Shown: positions 52,754 through 61,785 of the stretch, piece by piece | How positions within the stretch are numbered: the stretch's first letter is position 1 | How the letters are laid out: every line of letters starts with the position of its first letter | NCBI GenBank assembly: GCA_035295745.1 | Contig: DATGIL010000022.1 | Span: forward strand, 1 to 64,000 | Reading direction: 5' to 3' | Length of the DNA: 64,000 bases | DNA from: JAIQFL01 sp035295745 | GTDB taxonomy: Bacteria; Acidobacteriota; Terriglobia; Bryobacterales; Bryobacteraceae | Made by a program: the position numbers and the translations under genes | The notes under the pieces: generated by a model | The model's input: the letters and a program-made list of their open reading frames with translations, nothing else | Database searches by the model: none | What the model was told of the DNA's origin: nothing

Positions 52754-55464
52754 CGCACGAGGAATGGAATCGAGTTTGGGTAGCCTACCACTCGGCCTGC
52801 GAACTTCCGCCGGAGCAACGCGTCCCGTTCATCGACTCCACTTTCGCAGATCCCGATTTACGCGAAAAGTCGTATGAGCTGTTGGCTGACTTAGAGACAC
52901 CCATGGACCAGACGGGCGAAGCTGAAGAGTCTCCGCCAGAGTGGGCACTGCTGGGCCAGTCATTGGGAAGGTTCGAGGTACTTGCGCCCATCGGCCGTGG
53001 AGGGATGGGCGAAGTCTATCGCGCACATGACCCCGAATTGGGACGCGACGTGGCGATCAAGTGCATCTCACCGAAACGTCTGGGTACTCCCGCCGCCATC
53101 ACCAGCTTTATTCGCGAAGCGCGCTCGGCCTCGAGCCTGAATCACCCCGGGATCGTCACGGTTCATGAGGTGATCCGCAATCACGAGGCGGTCGCGATTG
53201 TGATGGAGCTGGTGGAAGGCGAGTCGCTTCGAAAACTCACCGATCGTCCCCAGCCCGCGCAACGGGTGGCCAGTCTGGGCCGCCAGGTGGCCGAAGCTTT
53301 GGCCGTCACTCACGCTCGGAGCATCGTCCATCGCGATATCAAGCCAGAGAATCTGATCGTCCGGCACGACGGCTATGTGAAGATTCTCGACTTCGGGTTA
53401 GCTTCCGACCCGGAGGCTGCACTGGGCACCGCACCCATGGGGACCGCCCGCTACATGCCACCGGAGCAGTGCCGCAGCGAGCAGGTTGGGCCGCCCGCCG
53501 ATGTGTTCGCGCTGGGTGTAGTGCTTTACGAACTGGCGACAGGCGTCCACCCGTTTTCTCTGCGAGGAAGAGATACTACCGTGACCGTCGCGCGATCGAT
53601 CGCCATAGAGAATGCGCGTCGCCCTTCGGAACTGGTGCGTGGACTGCCAGCAAGCCTGGAGGCGCTGATACTGCGCATGCTGGCCAAGGATCCGGCGGAG
53701 CGCCCGACAGCGGCTGCGGTAGCAGGGCAACTCGCAGCGTGGGAGCGCCCTTCCACACGAGGCCGCTGGTGGGTCGGTGGAGCGGTCGCCGCACTGCTTG
53801 CCATCCTTGCGGTGGCGCGGCTCAATGGCTGGCTCGGCGTCGCTTTGAAGCCGCCGGCGACCCTGGAGATCGTTCCCTTCACTACTTATGAGGGATCGGC
53901 GATCCAGCCCGCGTTCTCGCCAGACGGATCGCGCATTGCGTTCTCGTGGACAGGCCCGAAAGGCCTCAATGCCGACATCTATTGGCGCGCCCTCGGCGAT
54001 GATTCACTGCACCGTCTCACCACCGATCCAGCCGAGGACTTGAATCCCATCTTTTCTCCCGATGGCCGCTGGATCGCCTTCTTCCGCCAATTTGCGGCCG
54101 GCAGCCCTCCTCAGGTGCTCGTCGTGCCCACGGCGGGCGGACCTGAGCGCATCGTCGGACGGGTAGCGGACCTCAACGGATATCGTGGCATTGCCTGGTG
54201 GCCCGACGGCAAATCGCTCCTGGTTCGAGACGTCCCTGGCATCGGCGGCGCGCTAGTCCGCTTGTTCCTGGACGATGGCCGCAAAACTGTTTTCACAACC
54301 CCGACGGACAAGCAGGCGGAGGGCTTACCAATCTTCTCGCCCGATGGCAGACACGTTGCGTTCGTGCATTACCGCCCGGGCGGCGCGGATGCCTGTTGGA
54401 TAGCCTCTTCCGGTGGTGCGATCCACTGTGTCGCCAAAGCGAAATCGATTCAGGGACTGGCATGGCATCATTCTGGCAGGGCCTTGTACTATGCCGACGC
54501 CACCGCGCTGTGGCGCGTCGAACTCCGCGGTTTTGAAGGCGGGCAGCCAGTCAAGATCCACGATGGCGTATTCCGCGATCTGGCGGCGGATTCCACCGGG
54601 AAGCACCTTGCCTTTGCGCGCGTGTTCAGCGATTCCAACATCTACAGGATCGAGCGCGGAGGAAACGCTAGCCGGTTGATCGCATCGAGCGGCGAAGACA
54701 GCGAGCCGGCATTGTCTCCGGATGGCGCACATGTCGTGATCCGCTCCAACCGCACCGGAACTTACGAGCTTTATACCTACAACGCAGATGGGAGCGGCGA
54801 GCAGCAGATCACTCACTTCGGGGCACATCTCGGCAGTCCCCGTTGGAGTCCGGACGGCAAATGGATCGCGTTTGACGGCAATCGCGCGCCAGTGGACCCG
54901 TCGATCACCTTCCACAACGTCTATGTCGTGCCGTCACAGGGCGGCGAGGTCCAGCGAATCACGGACGATCGACACAACTACATCATTCCCAATTGGTCAC
55001 CCGACGGCAAGTGGATTTACTACTATCAGATTGGAAATCCGCCTGAGACACGTAAGCTTCCCTTCGATGGCGGCCCTTCGGTCTATGTTGGCGGCGACTT
55101 GACAGAACTGACTGAGTCGAGTGACAGCCAGTATTTCTATTACATGCAGGACTCGCCCGGTATCTGGCGCCGGCCCGTGAGCGGTGGCGGCGCGACGCTC
55201 CTGCCAGGCACCGAGGGAGTGCATACATACCGCTACTGGCAACTGACACGCGATGGTATCTTCTTCGTCGACGGCCCTCCTGAAATCACGCTGCGATTCC
55301 TGGATTTCCGAACTGGCAAGGTTCATCCGATTGCCAGCCTGCCATTCGCACTCGTACGCGGTCCCCGTGGACTAGCCGTTTCTCCCGACGGCTCGGTGAT
55401 TCTCTGCTCTCTGCAGGATGTCTCTTCGGCGAATATCGACTTGATCAACGGCTTAGAGCAGTAA
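52750..55464 (+). CDS. Ser/Thr protein kinase with PD40/TolB-like propeller
   Basis: A 904-residue membrane kinase. GTG 52750 is chosen because it overlaps the sigma stop (GTGA); the longer frame lies inside the sigma gene. The N-terminal ~70 residues are the short acidic segment usual in these kinases. The catalytic domain (~74-345) has GRGGMGEVY, K104, HRDIKPEN (D196) and DFG (D215). One membrane helix follows (~355-375, VGGAVAALLAILAVA). The outer part is a beta-propeller of PD40 repeats (AFSPDGSRIAFSW, SPDGRWIAFF, SPDGKWIYYY) that could bind a ligand or peptide. It probably signals to the sigma factor. Confidence 0.94.
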   Translation: MTHEEWNRVWVAYHSACELPPEQRVPFIDSTFADPDLREKSYELLADLETPMDQTGEAEESPPEWALLGQSLGRFEVLAPIGRGGMGEVYRAHDPELGRDVAIKCISPKRLGTPAAITSFIREARSASSLNHPGIVTVHEVIRNHEAVAIVMELVEGESLRKLTDRPQPAQRVASLGRQVAEALAVTHARSIVHRDIKPENLIVRHDGYVKILDFGLASDPEAALGTAPMGTARYMPPEQCRSEQVGPPADVFALGVVLYELATGVHPFSLRGRDTTVTVARSIAIENARRPSELVRGLPASLEALILRMLAKDPAERPTAAAVAGQLAAWERPSTRGRWWVGGAVAALLAILAVARLNGWLGVALKPPATLEIVPFTTYEGSAIQPAFSPDGSRIAFSWTGPKGLNADIYWRALGDDSLHRLTTDPAEDLNPIFSPDGRWIAFFRQFAAGSPPQVLVVPTAGGPERIVGRVADLNGYRGIAWWPDGKSLLVRDVPGIGGALVRLFLDDGRKTVFTTPTDKQAEGLPIFSPDGRHVAFVHYRPGGADACWIASSGGAIHCVAKAKSIQGLAWHHSGRALYYADATALWRVELRGFEGGQPVKIHDGVFRDLAADSTGKHLAFARVFSDSNIYRIERGGNASRLIASSGEDSEPALSPDGAHVVIRSNRTGTYELYTYNADGSGEQQITHFGAHLGSPRWSPDGKWIAFDGNRAPVDPSITFHNVYVVPSQGGEVQRITDDRHNYIIPNWSPDGKWIYYYQIGNPPETRKLPFDGGPSVYVGGDLTELTESSDSQYFYYMQDSPGIWRRPVSGGGATLLPGTEGVHTYRYWQLTRDGIFFVDGPPEITLRFLDFRTGKVHPIASLPFALVRGPRGLAVSPDGSVILCSLQDVSSANIDLINGLEQ

Positions 55465-55485
55465 TGCGGTTTTGGGGATGACACG

Positions 55486-55513
55486 GAACAAGGCTGGGAT
55501 AAAGGCCTTGTTC
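55486..55513 (+). terminator. possible terminator of the sigma-kinase operon
   Basis: A perfect 9-bp stem (GAACAAGGC/GCCTTGTTC) with a 10-nt loop starts 21 nt after the kinase stop. There is no T-tract behind it, so it may be a transcript-end stabiliser or a weak terminator. Confidence 0.45.
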
Positions 55514-55545
55514 AGAATTCGCGACTTCGGGATTCGCACGGCGCT

Positions 55546-55725
55546 ATGATTGTGACCATGCAGGGCCATATTGGAGTGCCGCACCTCCTCGCCACCTTGG
55601 GTTTGTCAATCCTGGTGTTCAAGCCCAAATGGAAGGCCTGCATTCAAGCCGGGCCTCGCTCTATGCTATTCGCGGCGTTCTTCGTCATCGGCGCGTCTGT
55701 ATTGGTCATTATGAGCGGCCGCTGA
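55546..55725 (+). CDS. possible small two-helix membrane protein
   Basis: A 59-codon reading frame starting ATG 55546 (or ATG 55558). It has two hydrophobic segments, VPHLLATLGLSILVF and MLFAAFFVIGASVLVIM, separated by a basic/polar loop (KPKWKACIQAGPR). The first half, GHIGVPHLLATLGLSILVFKP, recalls the N-terminus of TatA (G-x-x-G-x-P-E-L-L...LLLFGPKK), with His in place of Glu. It could be a decayed TatA-like gene or an unrelated small membrane protein. No clear ribosome site precedes it, so the call is tentative. Confidence 0.35.
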   Translation: MIVTMQGHIGVPHLLATLGLSILVFKPKWKACIQAGPRSMLFAAFFVIGASVLVIMSGR

Positions 55726-55895
55726 TTCGGATCGCTGGCGCCATTATGTCCGCTATCTGTAAATATTGGGTCTGGTCGACCCTGTTTTCGCTTCGGCTGA
55801 TTCCCGCACCCTAATGGCGACATGGGCACGGGGGCTGTTGGCGCAGGATGCCCTGGCTGCAACCGCGGGCACGACTCGAGGCTCCAAGCCGCGCA

Positions 55896-56416
55896 CTACT
55901 CCGTCGGTGCATCGAGTTCCTGGAACAGCAAGGCGAAATCGATTTCGCCAGCGGCGTCGAGAGGATCGTTCCGGACGGGCGGCGTATCACTCCGTTTACT
56001 ACTTCCATCAACGTCCGCTGGTATGGATCGACCACCCACAGATAAGGAATCACCGCTGCAACGTAGTCTGCGATCTTTTCGAGCATCTCGGAGGGTCTAT
56101 CGTCGGGAGATACAATCTCGATCGCCAAATCCGGCTTTTCGATAATTGGCGTTACTTTGTGGGGCAGCGCCTTCACGCAAATATCCGGAATGCGGTACCG
56201 CAGCTCGTCACTCACCCGCACACGCAACTCTGTGAAATCTCGGAATCTTCGCTCACGACTGCGCATCTGTAGCTCAGATACGATGAAAGTCTGTGACAAG
56301 CTATGGAAGTATTCGCCGACATGGCGCTCCAGGAGTTGCCCGCCCACGTACTCCATATCAGGGTGATAAGTGGTCCGCAGATATTCTTCAACGGGAACGG
56401 CGGTAGACGTCGCCAT
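55896..56416 (-). pseudogene. Uma2-family endonuclease-fold protein, frameshifted near the 3' end
   Basis: A DUF820/Uma2 protein. ATG 56416 (MATSTAVPVEEYL) is the usual family start; a second ATG lies six codons upstream at 56434. Motifs of the PD-(D/E)XK-like fold are present: MEYVGGQLLERHVGE, RIPDICV, PDLAIEIVSPDDRPSEM and YLWVVDP. Near 55940 one base appears to be missing: the frame turns into unrelated residues and runs on to 55811, whereas a shifted frame gives the normal family end (EIDFALLFQELDAPTE) and a stop at 55896. The core is complete, so a protein with an altered tail may still fold. It could be a real mutation or a read error. It overlaps the ntrX-like stop region by none and is 15-18 nt from it. 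Confidence 0.75.
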
Positions 56417-56430
56417 GGCTTCGGTATATG

Positions 56431-57777
56431 TCACTTCCCCCGCTGGAGCCCCAGCGCTCGAATCCTCTTGTGCAGATTCGTGCGCTCCATGCCTAGCGCA
56501 CGCGCTGCCCCGGAGACATTCCAGTTCGATTCCTCTAACGCGCGCAGAATGTGCTCGCGCTCGGCCGACTCTCGCGCTTCCTGAATCGTCGATTTAGGAC
56601 CCGCCTCGCGCTGCACCCTGACCTCCACTGGGATGGCGTCGCGCGTCAACCGCTCACCCGCCGTGAGAATCGCCATTCTCTCCACCACGTTTCGCAGTTC
56701 GCGCGCATTGCCGGGCCAACCGTAGCTTTCCAGCAGAGGAAAGACCGACTCGTCCATCGTCTTGCGCTTAAAATTATTGCGCGCGCAGAAATCTTCCAGG
56801 AAATACTCTGCCAGCAGACGGACATCATGCGGGCGTTCGCGCAGCGCGGGAACCCGAATCGGCACCACACTCAACCGGTAATAGAGATCTTCCCGGAACT
56901 TATCCTGCGCCACCATGCCGGCCAGATCCCGATTGGTCGCCGAGATCACGCGCACGCTCACGTGGATGATCTGCTCGCCACCCACACGATGGAACTCGCC
57001 CTCCTGCAAAACGCGCAGCAGCTTGGCCTGCGAAGCGCCGTGCAGATCGCCCACTTCGTCGAGGAAGATCGTGCCTCCGTCTGCCATCTCGAACTTGCCG
57101 CGCCGGGTCGCCGTGGCGCCTGTGAAGGAGCCCTTCTCGTGCCCAAACAGCTCGGTCTCAATCAGCTCAGTGGGAATCGCCGCGCAATTCACCTTCACGA
57201 ACGGGCCCGAAGAGAACGGGCTCGAGTTGTGAATGTGCGCCGCCAGCAGTTCTTTGCCGGTACCCGATTCACCAATCAGGAGCACGCGCGCATCCGAACG
57301 CGCCGCCATCGACGCCTGCTCTACGGCTCGCTGCCACGCCGGGCTGGCGCCGATCATCTTCGGCCCACCGCCAACAATTTCCCGCAGGCGCTCGTTCTCC
57401 TGACGCAGCGTCGCATGCTCCATGGCGTTTTTTATCGCGAGGAGCACGCGATCGCGGCTCAAGGGTTTTTCCAGGAAATCGAAAGCACCCGCACGCGTGG
57501 CCTCCACGGCGTCCGCGATGGTGCCGTGTCCGGAGATCATGATGGCGGGCGACGCCGCACCATTCTGCTTCACGGCACGCAGCAGATCGATCCCATTGCC
57601 ATCTGGCAGCTTCATGTCGAACAGGTAGGCGTCGGCGCGGGTGGCATCGGGATGACGCCCAAACTCCGCCACCGACTTGCAGACGTTCACGCCGTAGCCT
57701 TCGCGTTCCAGAATCATGCGCAAGGAGCGGCCGATATTCTCTTCGTCATCCACGATCAGAACGCGTTTCAAAGCCAT
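56431..57777 (-). CDS. sigma54-dependent response regulator, NtrX/NtrC-like
   Basis: A 448-residue activator. Receiver domain 1-120 with acceptor D54; AAA+ domain ~140-370 with Walker A GESGTGKE, the sigma54-contact loop GSFTGA (Ser in place of the usual Ala of GAFTGA) and Walker B GGTIFLDE; C-terminal Fis-type helix-turn-helix (ILRALEESNWNVSGAARALGMERTNLHKRI, read in parts). It activates transcription with RpoN from distant enhancer sites. Its first 32 bp overlap the end of the sensor kinase gene, so they are a cognate pair of the NtrY/NtrX type that in many bacteria controls nitrogen, respiration or envelope functions. Confidence 0.94.
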   Translation of the reverse strand: MALKRVLIVDDEENIGRSLRMILEREGYGVNVCKSVAEFGRHPDATRADAYLFDMKLPDGNGIDLLRAVKQNGAASPAIMISGHGTIADAVEATRAGAFDFLEKPLSRDRVLLAIKNAMEHATLRQENERLREIVGGGPKMIGASPAWQRAVEQASMAARSDARVLLIGESGTGKELLAAHIHNSSPFSSGPFVKVNCAAIPTELIETELFGHEKGSFTGATATRRGKFEMADGGTIFLDEVGDLHGASQAKLLRVLQEGEFHRVGGEQIIHVSVRVISATNRDLAGMVAQDKFREDLYYRLSVVPIRVPALRERPHDVRLLAEYFLEDFCARNNFKRKTMDESVFPLLESYGWPGNARELRNVVERMAILTAGERLTRDAIPVEVRVQREAGPKSTIQEARESAEREHILRALEESNWNVSGAARALGMERTNLHKRIRALGLQRGK

Positions 57778-59164
57778 TCGTCTCTACGGGCAGCAGTACA
57801 CGAAAACCCGCGCCGCCCAACTCTCCTTTCACTGCAACAATGTCACCGCCCGATAGCAAAGCGCTCTTGCGTGCGATCGAAAGCCCCAGTCCCATGCCTT
57901 TTTTCTTGAAGGAAATGGTGGGTTGAAACAGCGACGCGCGTGCCTGGTCGCTGAGCCCCGGTCCGGAATCGTGAACCTCGATCGCCACCCGGCCATCCTC
58001 TTCCTGCGCGGTCACGCCCAGGATGTGCCCACCCGCTCCGGCGGCGTCTGCGGCGTTCTCCAGCAGATTGGTCAGAATCCCCTTGATCAGATCCTGGTCT
58101 GCGGTAACGGGCGGCATATTCGCCTCCAACCGGCACTCGTAGCTCACTTCCGGATGGCCTGTCTTCAGGAATGCGATGCGCTCCTGCAGGATCGAATTCA
58201 CGTCGACCGCGGAGGGCACCACCGGAGGCTCCGCGGCAAACTGCGAAAAGGCGCGGACACGGCGCTCCAGCGTCTCGATCTCGTCCACCACAATCTGTGT
58301 GGCCTGCTCCATGAACCCGCGATCGGCCTCGTCGTAGCGCGCCAGCATCTCCTCTACGGTGAGGCGAATCGGCGTGAGTGAGTTCTTCACTTCGTGCGCC
58401 ATCTTGCGGGCCAGCGTCTGCCAACTCGCCAATTGGCGCAGGTAGACCAGCCGTTCCGTGCTTTGTTGCAGCTTGCCCGCCATGGAGTTGAATGCCTGGA
58501 TGGCACGCCCAATCTCGTCGTCGCGACTGTTCTCCACGCGCGCGCTCAAGTCGCCGGAGGCCAATTTCGACAGTCCCGCCGTTAATTGTTGGATCGGCGA
58601 ACTGACGCGATGCGCGGAGTAGACCAGCAAGCTCAGGGAGGCCAGCCAGAAGACCGTGGCCGCGAGAAGATACGCCTTCTTGAAGGCGAGCTTGAGATCG
58701 TGTTCCCTGACCACCGAGACCAACCGGTTTCCATGACGGATGGCATCCCTCAGTTGGTCCATTTTGACTTCGCCGAACGATGTCGAATATAACCAAACCT
58801 CGTCTCCGTGCCGTACAAGGTAGTCCAGTTCGTCGCCCTGCTGTCCAGCCCCTGCGAACTGCTCCGCTTCGTCGCTATCCGCAAACTCCTTCACCGCCTC
58901 CGGCCAATGATCCCGATCCGCGGGCAAATACTTCTGCGGCTTCACTTCGCCTGACCGAACGTGCCGCTTCAGATCCTCTCCCACACGTTGCCGGAGCTCG
59001 CGGCCGGTGGTTTGCAGCAATTGCGAAAGCGTCTCCAGGTCACCGGTGGCCGAAAAATCCAGGCTCGAATCCAACAACGAGGTGGTAATCCACACGGTGG
59101 CCATCAACGGCGCAAGAGTGGCCGCCAAAAAGATCAAAATGAGTCTGTTGCGAAGCCGATTCAC
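57746..59164 (-). CDS. membrane sensor histidine kinase, NtrY-like
   Basis: A 472-residue kinase. GTG 59164 is chosen: it overlaps the preceding stop (GTGA) and opens directly on the first membrane helix (LILIFLAATLAPLMATVW). A periplasmic domain lies at ~35-180, a second helix at ~185-205, HAMP at ~205-260, then the dimerisation domain with the phospho-His in MAHEVKNSLTPIR, and an ATPase domain (NLLENAADAAG, DSGPGL, GMGLGLSIA). The architecture is that of NtrY. The stimulus is unknown. Confidence 0.92.
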   Translation of the reverse strand: MNRLRNRLILIFLAATLAPLMATVWITTSLLDSSLDFSATGDLETLSQLLQTTGRELRQRVGEDLKRHVRSGEVKPQKYLPADRDHWPEAVKEFADSDEAEQFAGAGQQGDELDYLVRHGDEVWLYSTSFGEVKMDQLRDAIRHGNRLVSVVREHDLKLAFKKAYLLAATVFWLASLSLLVYSAHRVSSPIQQLTAGLSKLASGDLSARVENSRDDEIGRAIQAFNSMAGKLQQSTERLVYLRQLASWQTLARKMAHEVKNSLTPIRLTVEEMLARYDEADRGFMEQATQIVVDEIETLERRVRAFSQFAAEPPVVPSAVDVNSILQERIAFLKTGHPEVSYECRLEANMPPVTADQDLIKGILTNLLENAADAAGAGGHILGVTAQEEDGRVAIEVHDSGPGLSDQARASLFQPTISFKKKGMGLGLSIARKSALLSGGDIVAVKGELGGAGFRVLLPVETNGFETRSDRG

Positions 59165-59802
59165 CCGCGAGGTCCGCGAGCCGGCGGCGTACGGGGAAGG
59201 TCGGACAATCGAAATGGGCCCGCCTTTTTGCTCCAGTACGGGTTGTCGGCGCCCGGTTTGCGGCTCAACCAATCCAGGAGCAGTCCGGTGACACTGATGC
59301 CCGAATCTCCCACTGCGCTCGACAGGTCTTTGTTCGACCTGACTACCAGATCGAAGCGCAGCCAAAAAGGAACGTCCGGAGCCAGCCCAAGAGCATTGAT
59401 CGCCAGTTCTCCGAGAGCGAACGCCTCAGCCTGCGGCGCGGTCATGAGCGATTTGGAGCGGTTGGTTGTTCCCACCGCTTTCACCGTCACAGAGAACTTC
59501 TGCTCCCACAAGTCGTAGCTGAAAATCAAGCGCTCCGTCACTGGATGATGAAAGATGGATGTGCCGCGCTCATCGTTAAACAGCGTAACCTGCGAATCAA
59601 AAACCACCGTATCGGCAGCCTTCAGGCGCTCCAGAGGCTTGCCGGTCAGGAAATGAAAACCCGGAACAGCGACACGAATGTTGTCGCCATCGAAACTCAC
59701 CACCAGCGATTCATCCGAGGCCGCCCGAAGCAAAGGAATTCCCAGGCCGGCCAAAAGGCAGCTTCTGCGGGTAATCCTGTGGCCCCGTTCGGGTTGCTTC
59801 AT
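59161..59802 (-). CDS. exported protein of unknown function, DUF4390-like
   Basis: A 213-residue protein with an N-terminal RRSCLLAGLGIPLL export signal. The body is beta-rich with a central FSYDLWEQKFSVTV and no catalytic motif that I recognise. DUF4390 proteins occupy the same place just upstream of NtrY-like kinases in proteobacteria and are similar in size; I use that context rather than clear residues. It joins its neighbours by a TAATG overlap upstream and GTGA downstream, which suggests a fixed role with the sensor. Confidence 0.6.
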   Translation of the reverse strand: MKQPERGHRITRRSCLLAGLGIPLLRAASDESLVVSFDGDNIRVAVPGFHFLTGKPLERLKAADTVVFDSQVTLFNDERGTSIFHHPVTERLIFSYDLWEQKFSVTVKAVGTTNRSKSLMTAPQAEAFALGELAINALGLAPDVPFWLRFDLVVRSNKDLSSAVGDSGISVTGLLLDWLSRKPGADNPYWSKKAGPFRLSDLPRTPPARGPRG

Positions 59803-61094
59803 TAATAATTCATGCCCACCATAAAAATCGGATCAATATGCCCGTCTCGGATGGGGATCGCCACGGCCAGCGAAAACAATCCCTGGCGCAGGCCCACCCC
59901 CATGGAATGCCTCAGCACCGCCGTGTCCCCGCGGTCCCAAATGGCACCCGAGTCATAGAAAATTTCAAACGCGCCGTATCGGTATTCGACGGAGTTGTGC
60001 ACCATCCGGTTTCCACCCAGCGGATCAAGTTCGTACTTGTTCCATCCCCGCAAGGTACTGCTGTTACCCAGTACAAATCGTTCGAACAACGGTGCGCGGC
60101 CGGTGATGATCCCTGTGGTCACATCGTCGATCACCACGCTCTTGCCGCGGGTAAGCATGTAGCGGAATTCCCAGCGATGGCGTGCGTAAACCAGATCGCT
60201 GCCGAGAAGTCTGGTGGCCGCCCGCAGGCTGTACGCTCCATCCAGGTCGTGCTGGTTCTCCGAATCCTCCACGCGCCGATGATAGCGCAGCATTGAAATC
60301 AAGGCGTCAGCGGACTCGGGAGCCGAGGGTGAAAACTGGTCTTGCAAGCGTTCGAAACTGGTCCCTACGGTCAGAGTCAAGGGCTTGGCAAGCACGAAGG
60401 TCAGTTCGGGTTGAAAATTCTGGCGGGTGCGGTAGACGCCGGCGGTATCCTGCCCGGCCAAAGTCGGGAGCGCGGATTGCAGCGGCGACAGTTCAGTCAG
60501 CGTGTTGCGGTTCCATTGTTCGTGGTAGCTCTCCACCTGGAAACCGAAGTGGATTTTATCGGTTCCGAGGCGGGTGTTGTCGTAGCGGGCCACAATACCG
60601 GCAAAGCGCTCCGCCAGTTCGTCGCTGTCGCTAACCAAGCCGAGCGTAAACAGATTGTGCCGCACCGTGGCGGTGCCTTCGACCGCGCCGCTCCAGCCCT
60701 GCTTGCCGTTATAAAGGAACTTGGGAACCGTCAGATCGAAACGGGTGGGCCGCAGTTTCACGTCGAAGACTACCTGGACGTAGTCCGGGGTGTTTCCGCG
60801 CACCACACGGTGCTCGACCGTGCGTGCGTGGAGTTCTCTACGTAAACGCCTGGCCAGATCGTCGAGGATTGGTGGATTGAGCTTCTCCCCTATGAGCGCC
60901 GCAATCTCCTTGCCGAGTCCGCTGCTGAGCTTCTCGTCGCGATCAGCAGGAGACGCCACGGTAGTCGTCCAACCGTCGCCGGCGACCACCACCGTCTCCA
61001 CCGTATACCGCGAGTTGACATTGAACTCGGAGTCCTGCGTTCCAGCCGACAAAAGACCGGCCAAAAGCAGGCATCCAAGCCAGGCGTATTTCAT
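59802..61094 (-). CDS. Omp85/BamA-like outer-membrane beta-barrel protein
   Basis: A 430-residue protein. ATG 61094 (MKYAWLGCLLLAGLLSAG) starts a signal peptide; the longer frame lies in the preceding gene region. Residues ~25-120 form one POTRA-like domain (YTVETVVVAGDG). The C-terminal barrel has the Omp85/D15 loop motif GNSSTLRGW (VRGF/Y-like) and ends in an aromatic strand (MVGMNY). With only one POTRA it is smaller than BamA and resembles TamA-like or patatin-associated Omp85 members. Position upstream of the NtrYX pair suggests an envelope-sensing unit. Confidence 0.85.
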   Translation of the reverse strand: MKYAWLGCLLLAGLLSAGTQDSEFNVNSRYTVETVVVAGDGWTTTVASPADRDEKLSSGLGKEIAALIGEKLNPPILDDLARRLRRELHARTVEHRVVRGNTPDYVQVVFDVKLRPTRFDLTVPKFLYNGKQGWSGAVEGTATVRHNLFTLGLVSDSDELAERFAGIVARYDNTRLGTDKIHFGFQVESYHEQWNRNTLTELSPLQSALPTLAGQDTAGVYRTRQNFQPELTFVLAKPLTLTVGTSFERLQDQFSPSAPESADALISMLRYHRRVEDSENQHDLDGAYSLRAATRLLGSDLVYARHRWEFRYMLTRGKSVVIDDVTTGIITGRAPLFERFVLGNSSTLRGWNKYELDPLGGNRMVHNSVEYRYGAFEIFYDSGAIWDRGDTAVLRHSMGVGLRQGLFSLAVAIPIRDGHIDPIFMVGMNY

Positions 61095-61239
61095 GCCGCC
61101 AAGCAAAGCACGCCTCGTACCAACTGCAAACTGCTGAATTAGAGAGGATTGAATAAAAGCTGGATGTGAAACACTTTCACAGGTGTGGAGGGGAATAGAA
61201 GCGGCTACCGAGGCGCCCGAAACCGTGGCGCGCCCGGCT

Positions 61240-61656
61240 TCACAGAACCTTTGCCAATTCGGTCGCAAAGGCGCTACGCGGCGTCTGTTCGCGATCCCTG
61301 CCGCCACGTTTCTTGCGGTCGGGACGTTGTTGGATTCGAGTTGCATTGGGAGTGGCAGCGGCGGCGGCTGGAACCGGAGCCTGCGGCCCGCGCACATCCT
61401 TCCCTTTCGGAGGCTGTGCCGGATTGGCGCGCAGAAGCCGGTCTTCCAACGGGGCGCGGTCAAAACGCCGGATGATCGACTGCATTTCGTCAGCGGTGGG
61501 CGCTTCGACAAAAGCGAAACCCTTGGATTCTTGCGTTTCGTGGTTTCGGATCACCTTTACGGCATCAGCGACCAGGTCTTCAGCAGCTAGCCATTGTTTG
61601 ATGTCGTCAGCGGTGACCCACGTAGGGAGATTGCCAAGAAAAACGGTGAAGCTCAT
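61240..61656 (-). CDS. RRM RNA-binding protein
   Basis: A 138-residue protein with one RNA-recognition motif at ~1-82: RNP2 VFLGNLP and RNP1 KGFAFVEA, the second slightly off the (K/R)G(F/Y)(G/A)FVx(F/Y) form. A Pro/Ala-rich then Arg/Lys-rich tail follows (DRKKRGGRDREQTPR), similar to the Gly/Arg tails of cyanobacterial Rbp proteins. It likely binds single-stranded RNA, for example in cold or stress response. It stands alone. Confidence 0.88.
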   Translation of the reverse strand: MSFTVFLGNLPTWVTADDIKQWLAAEDLVADAVKVIRNHETQESKGFAFVEAPTADEMQSIIRRFDRAPLEDRLLRANPAQPPKGKDVRGPQAPVPAAAAATPNATRIQQRPDRKKRGGRDREQTPRSAFATELAKVL

Positions 61657-61785
61657 TCAGTTGGTTATTTTACTCCGTTGGTTGGATTTGCGGCACTTCA
61701 AGGGGAGGATTCCGATCTGCATCTAGATAGTATCAGAGTGGTTGATCGGATTGCAAACACAAGAATAAGAATATGTAGACAATGC

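Larger units (their letters stand above)
55465..55895. other. intergenic region with hairpin and one small ORF
   Basis: A 431-bp gap between the kinase gene and the end of the restored Uma2 frame. It contains the hairpin at 55486-55513 and the small ORF at 55546-55725. I see nothing else. Confidence 0.5.

Noticed and set aside
61140..61511. N-terminal extension of the Omp85-like protein
   Set aside because: The extra ~139 residues overlap the antisense region of the RRM gene and lack homology; the signal peptide begins at 61094.
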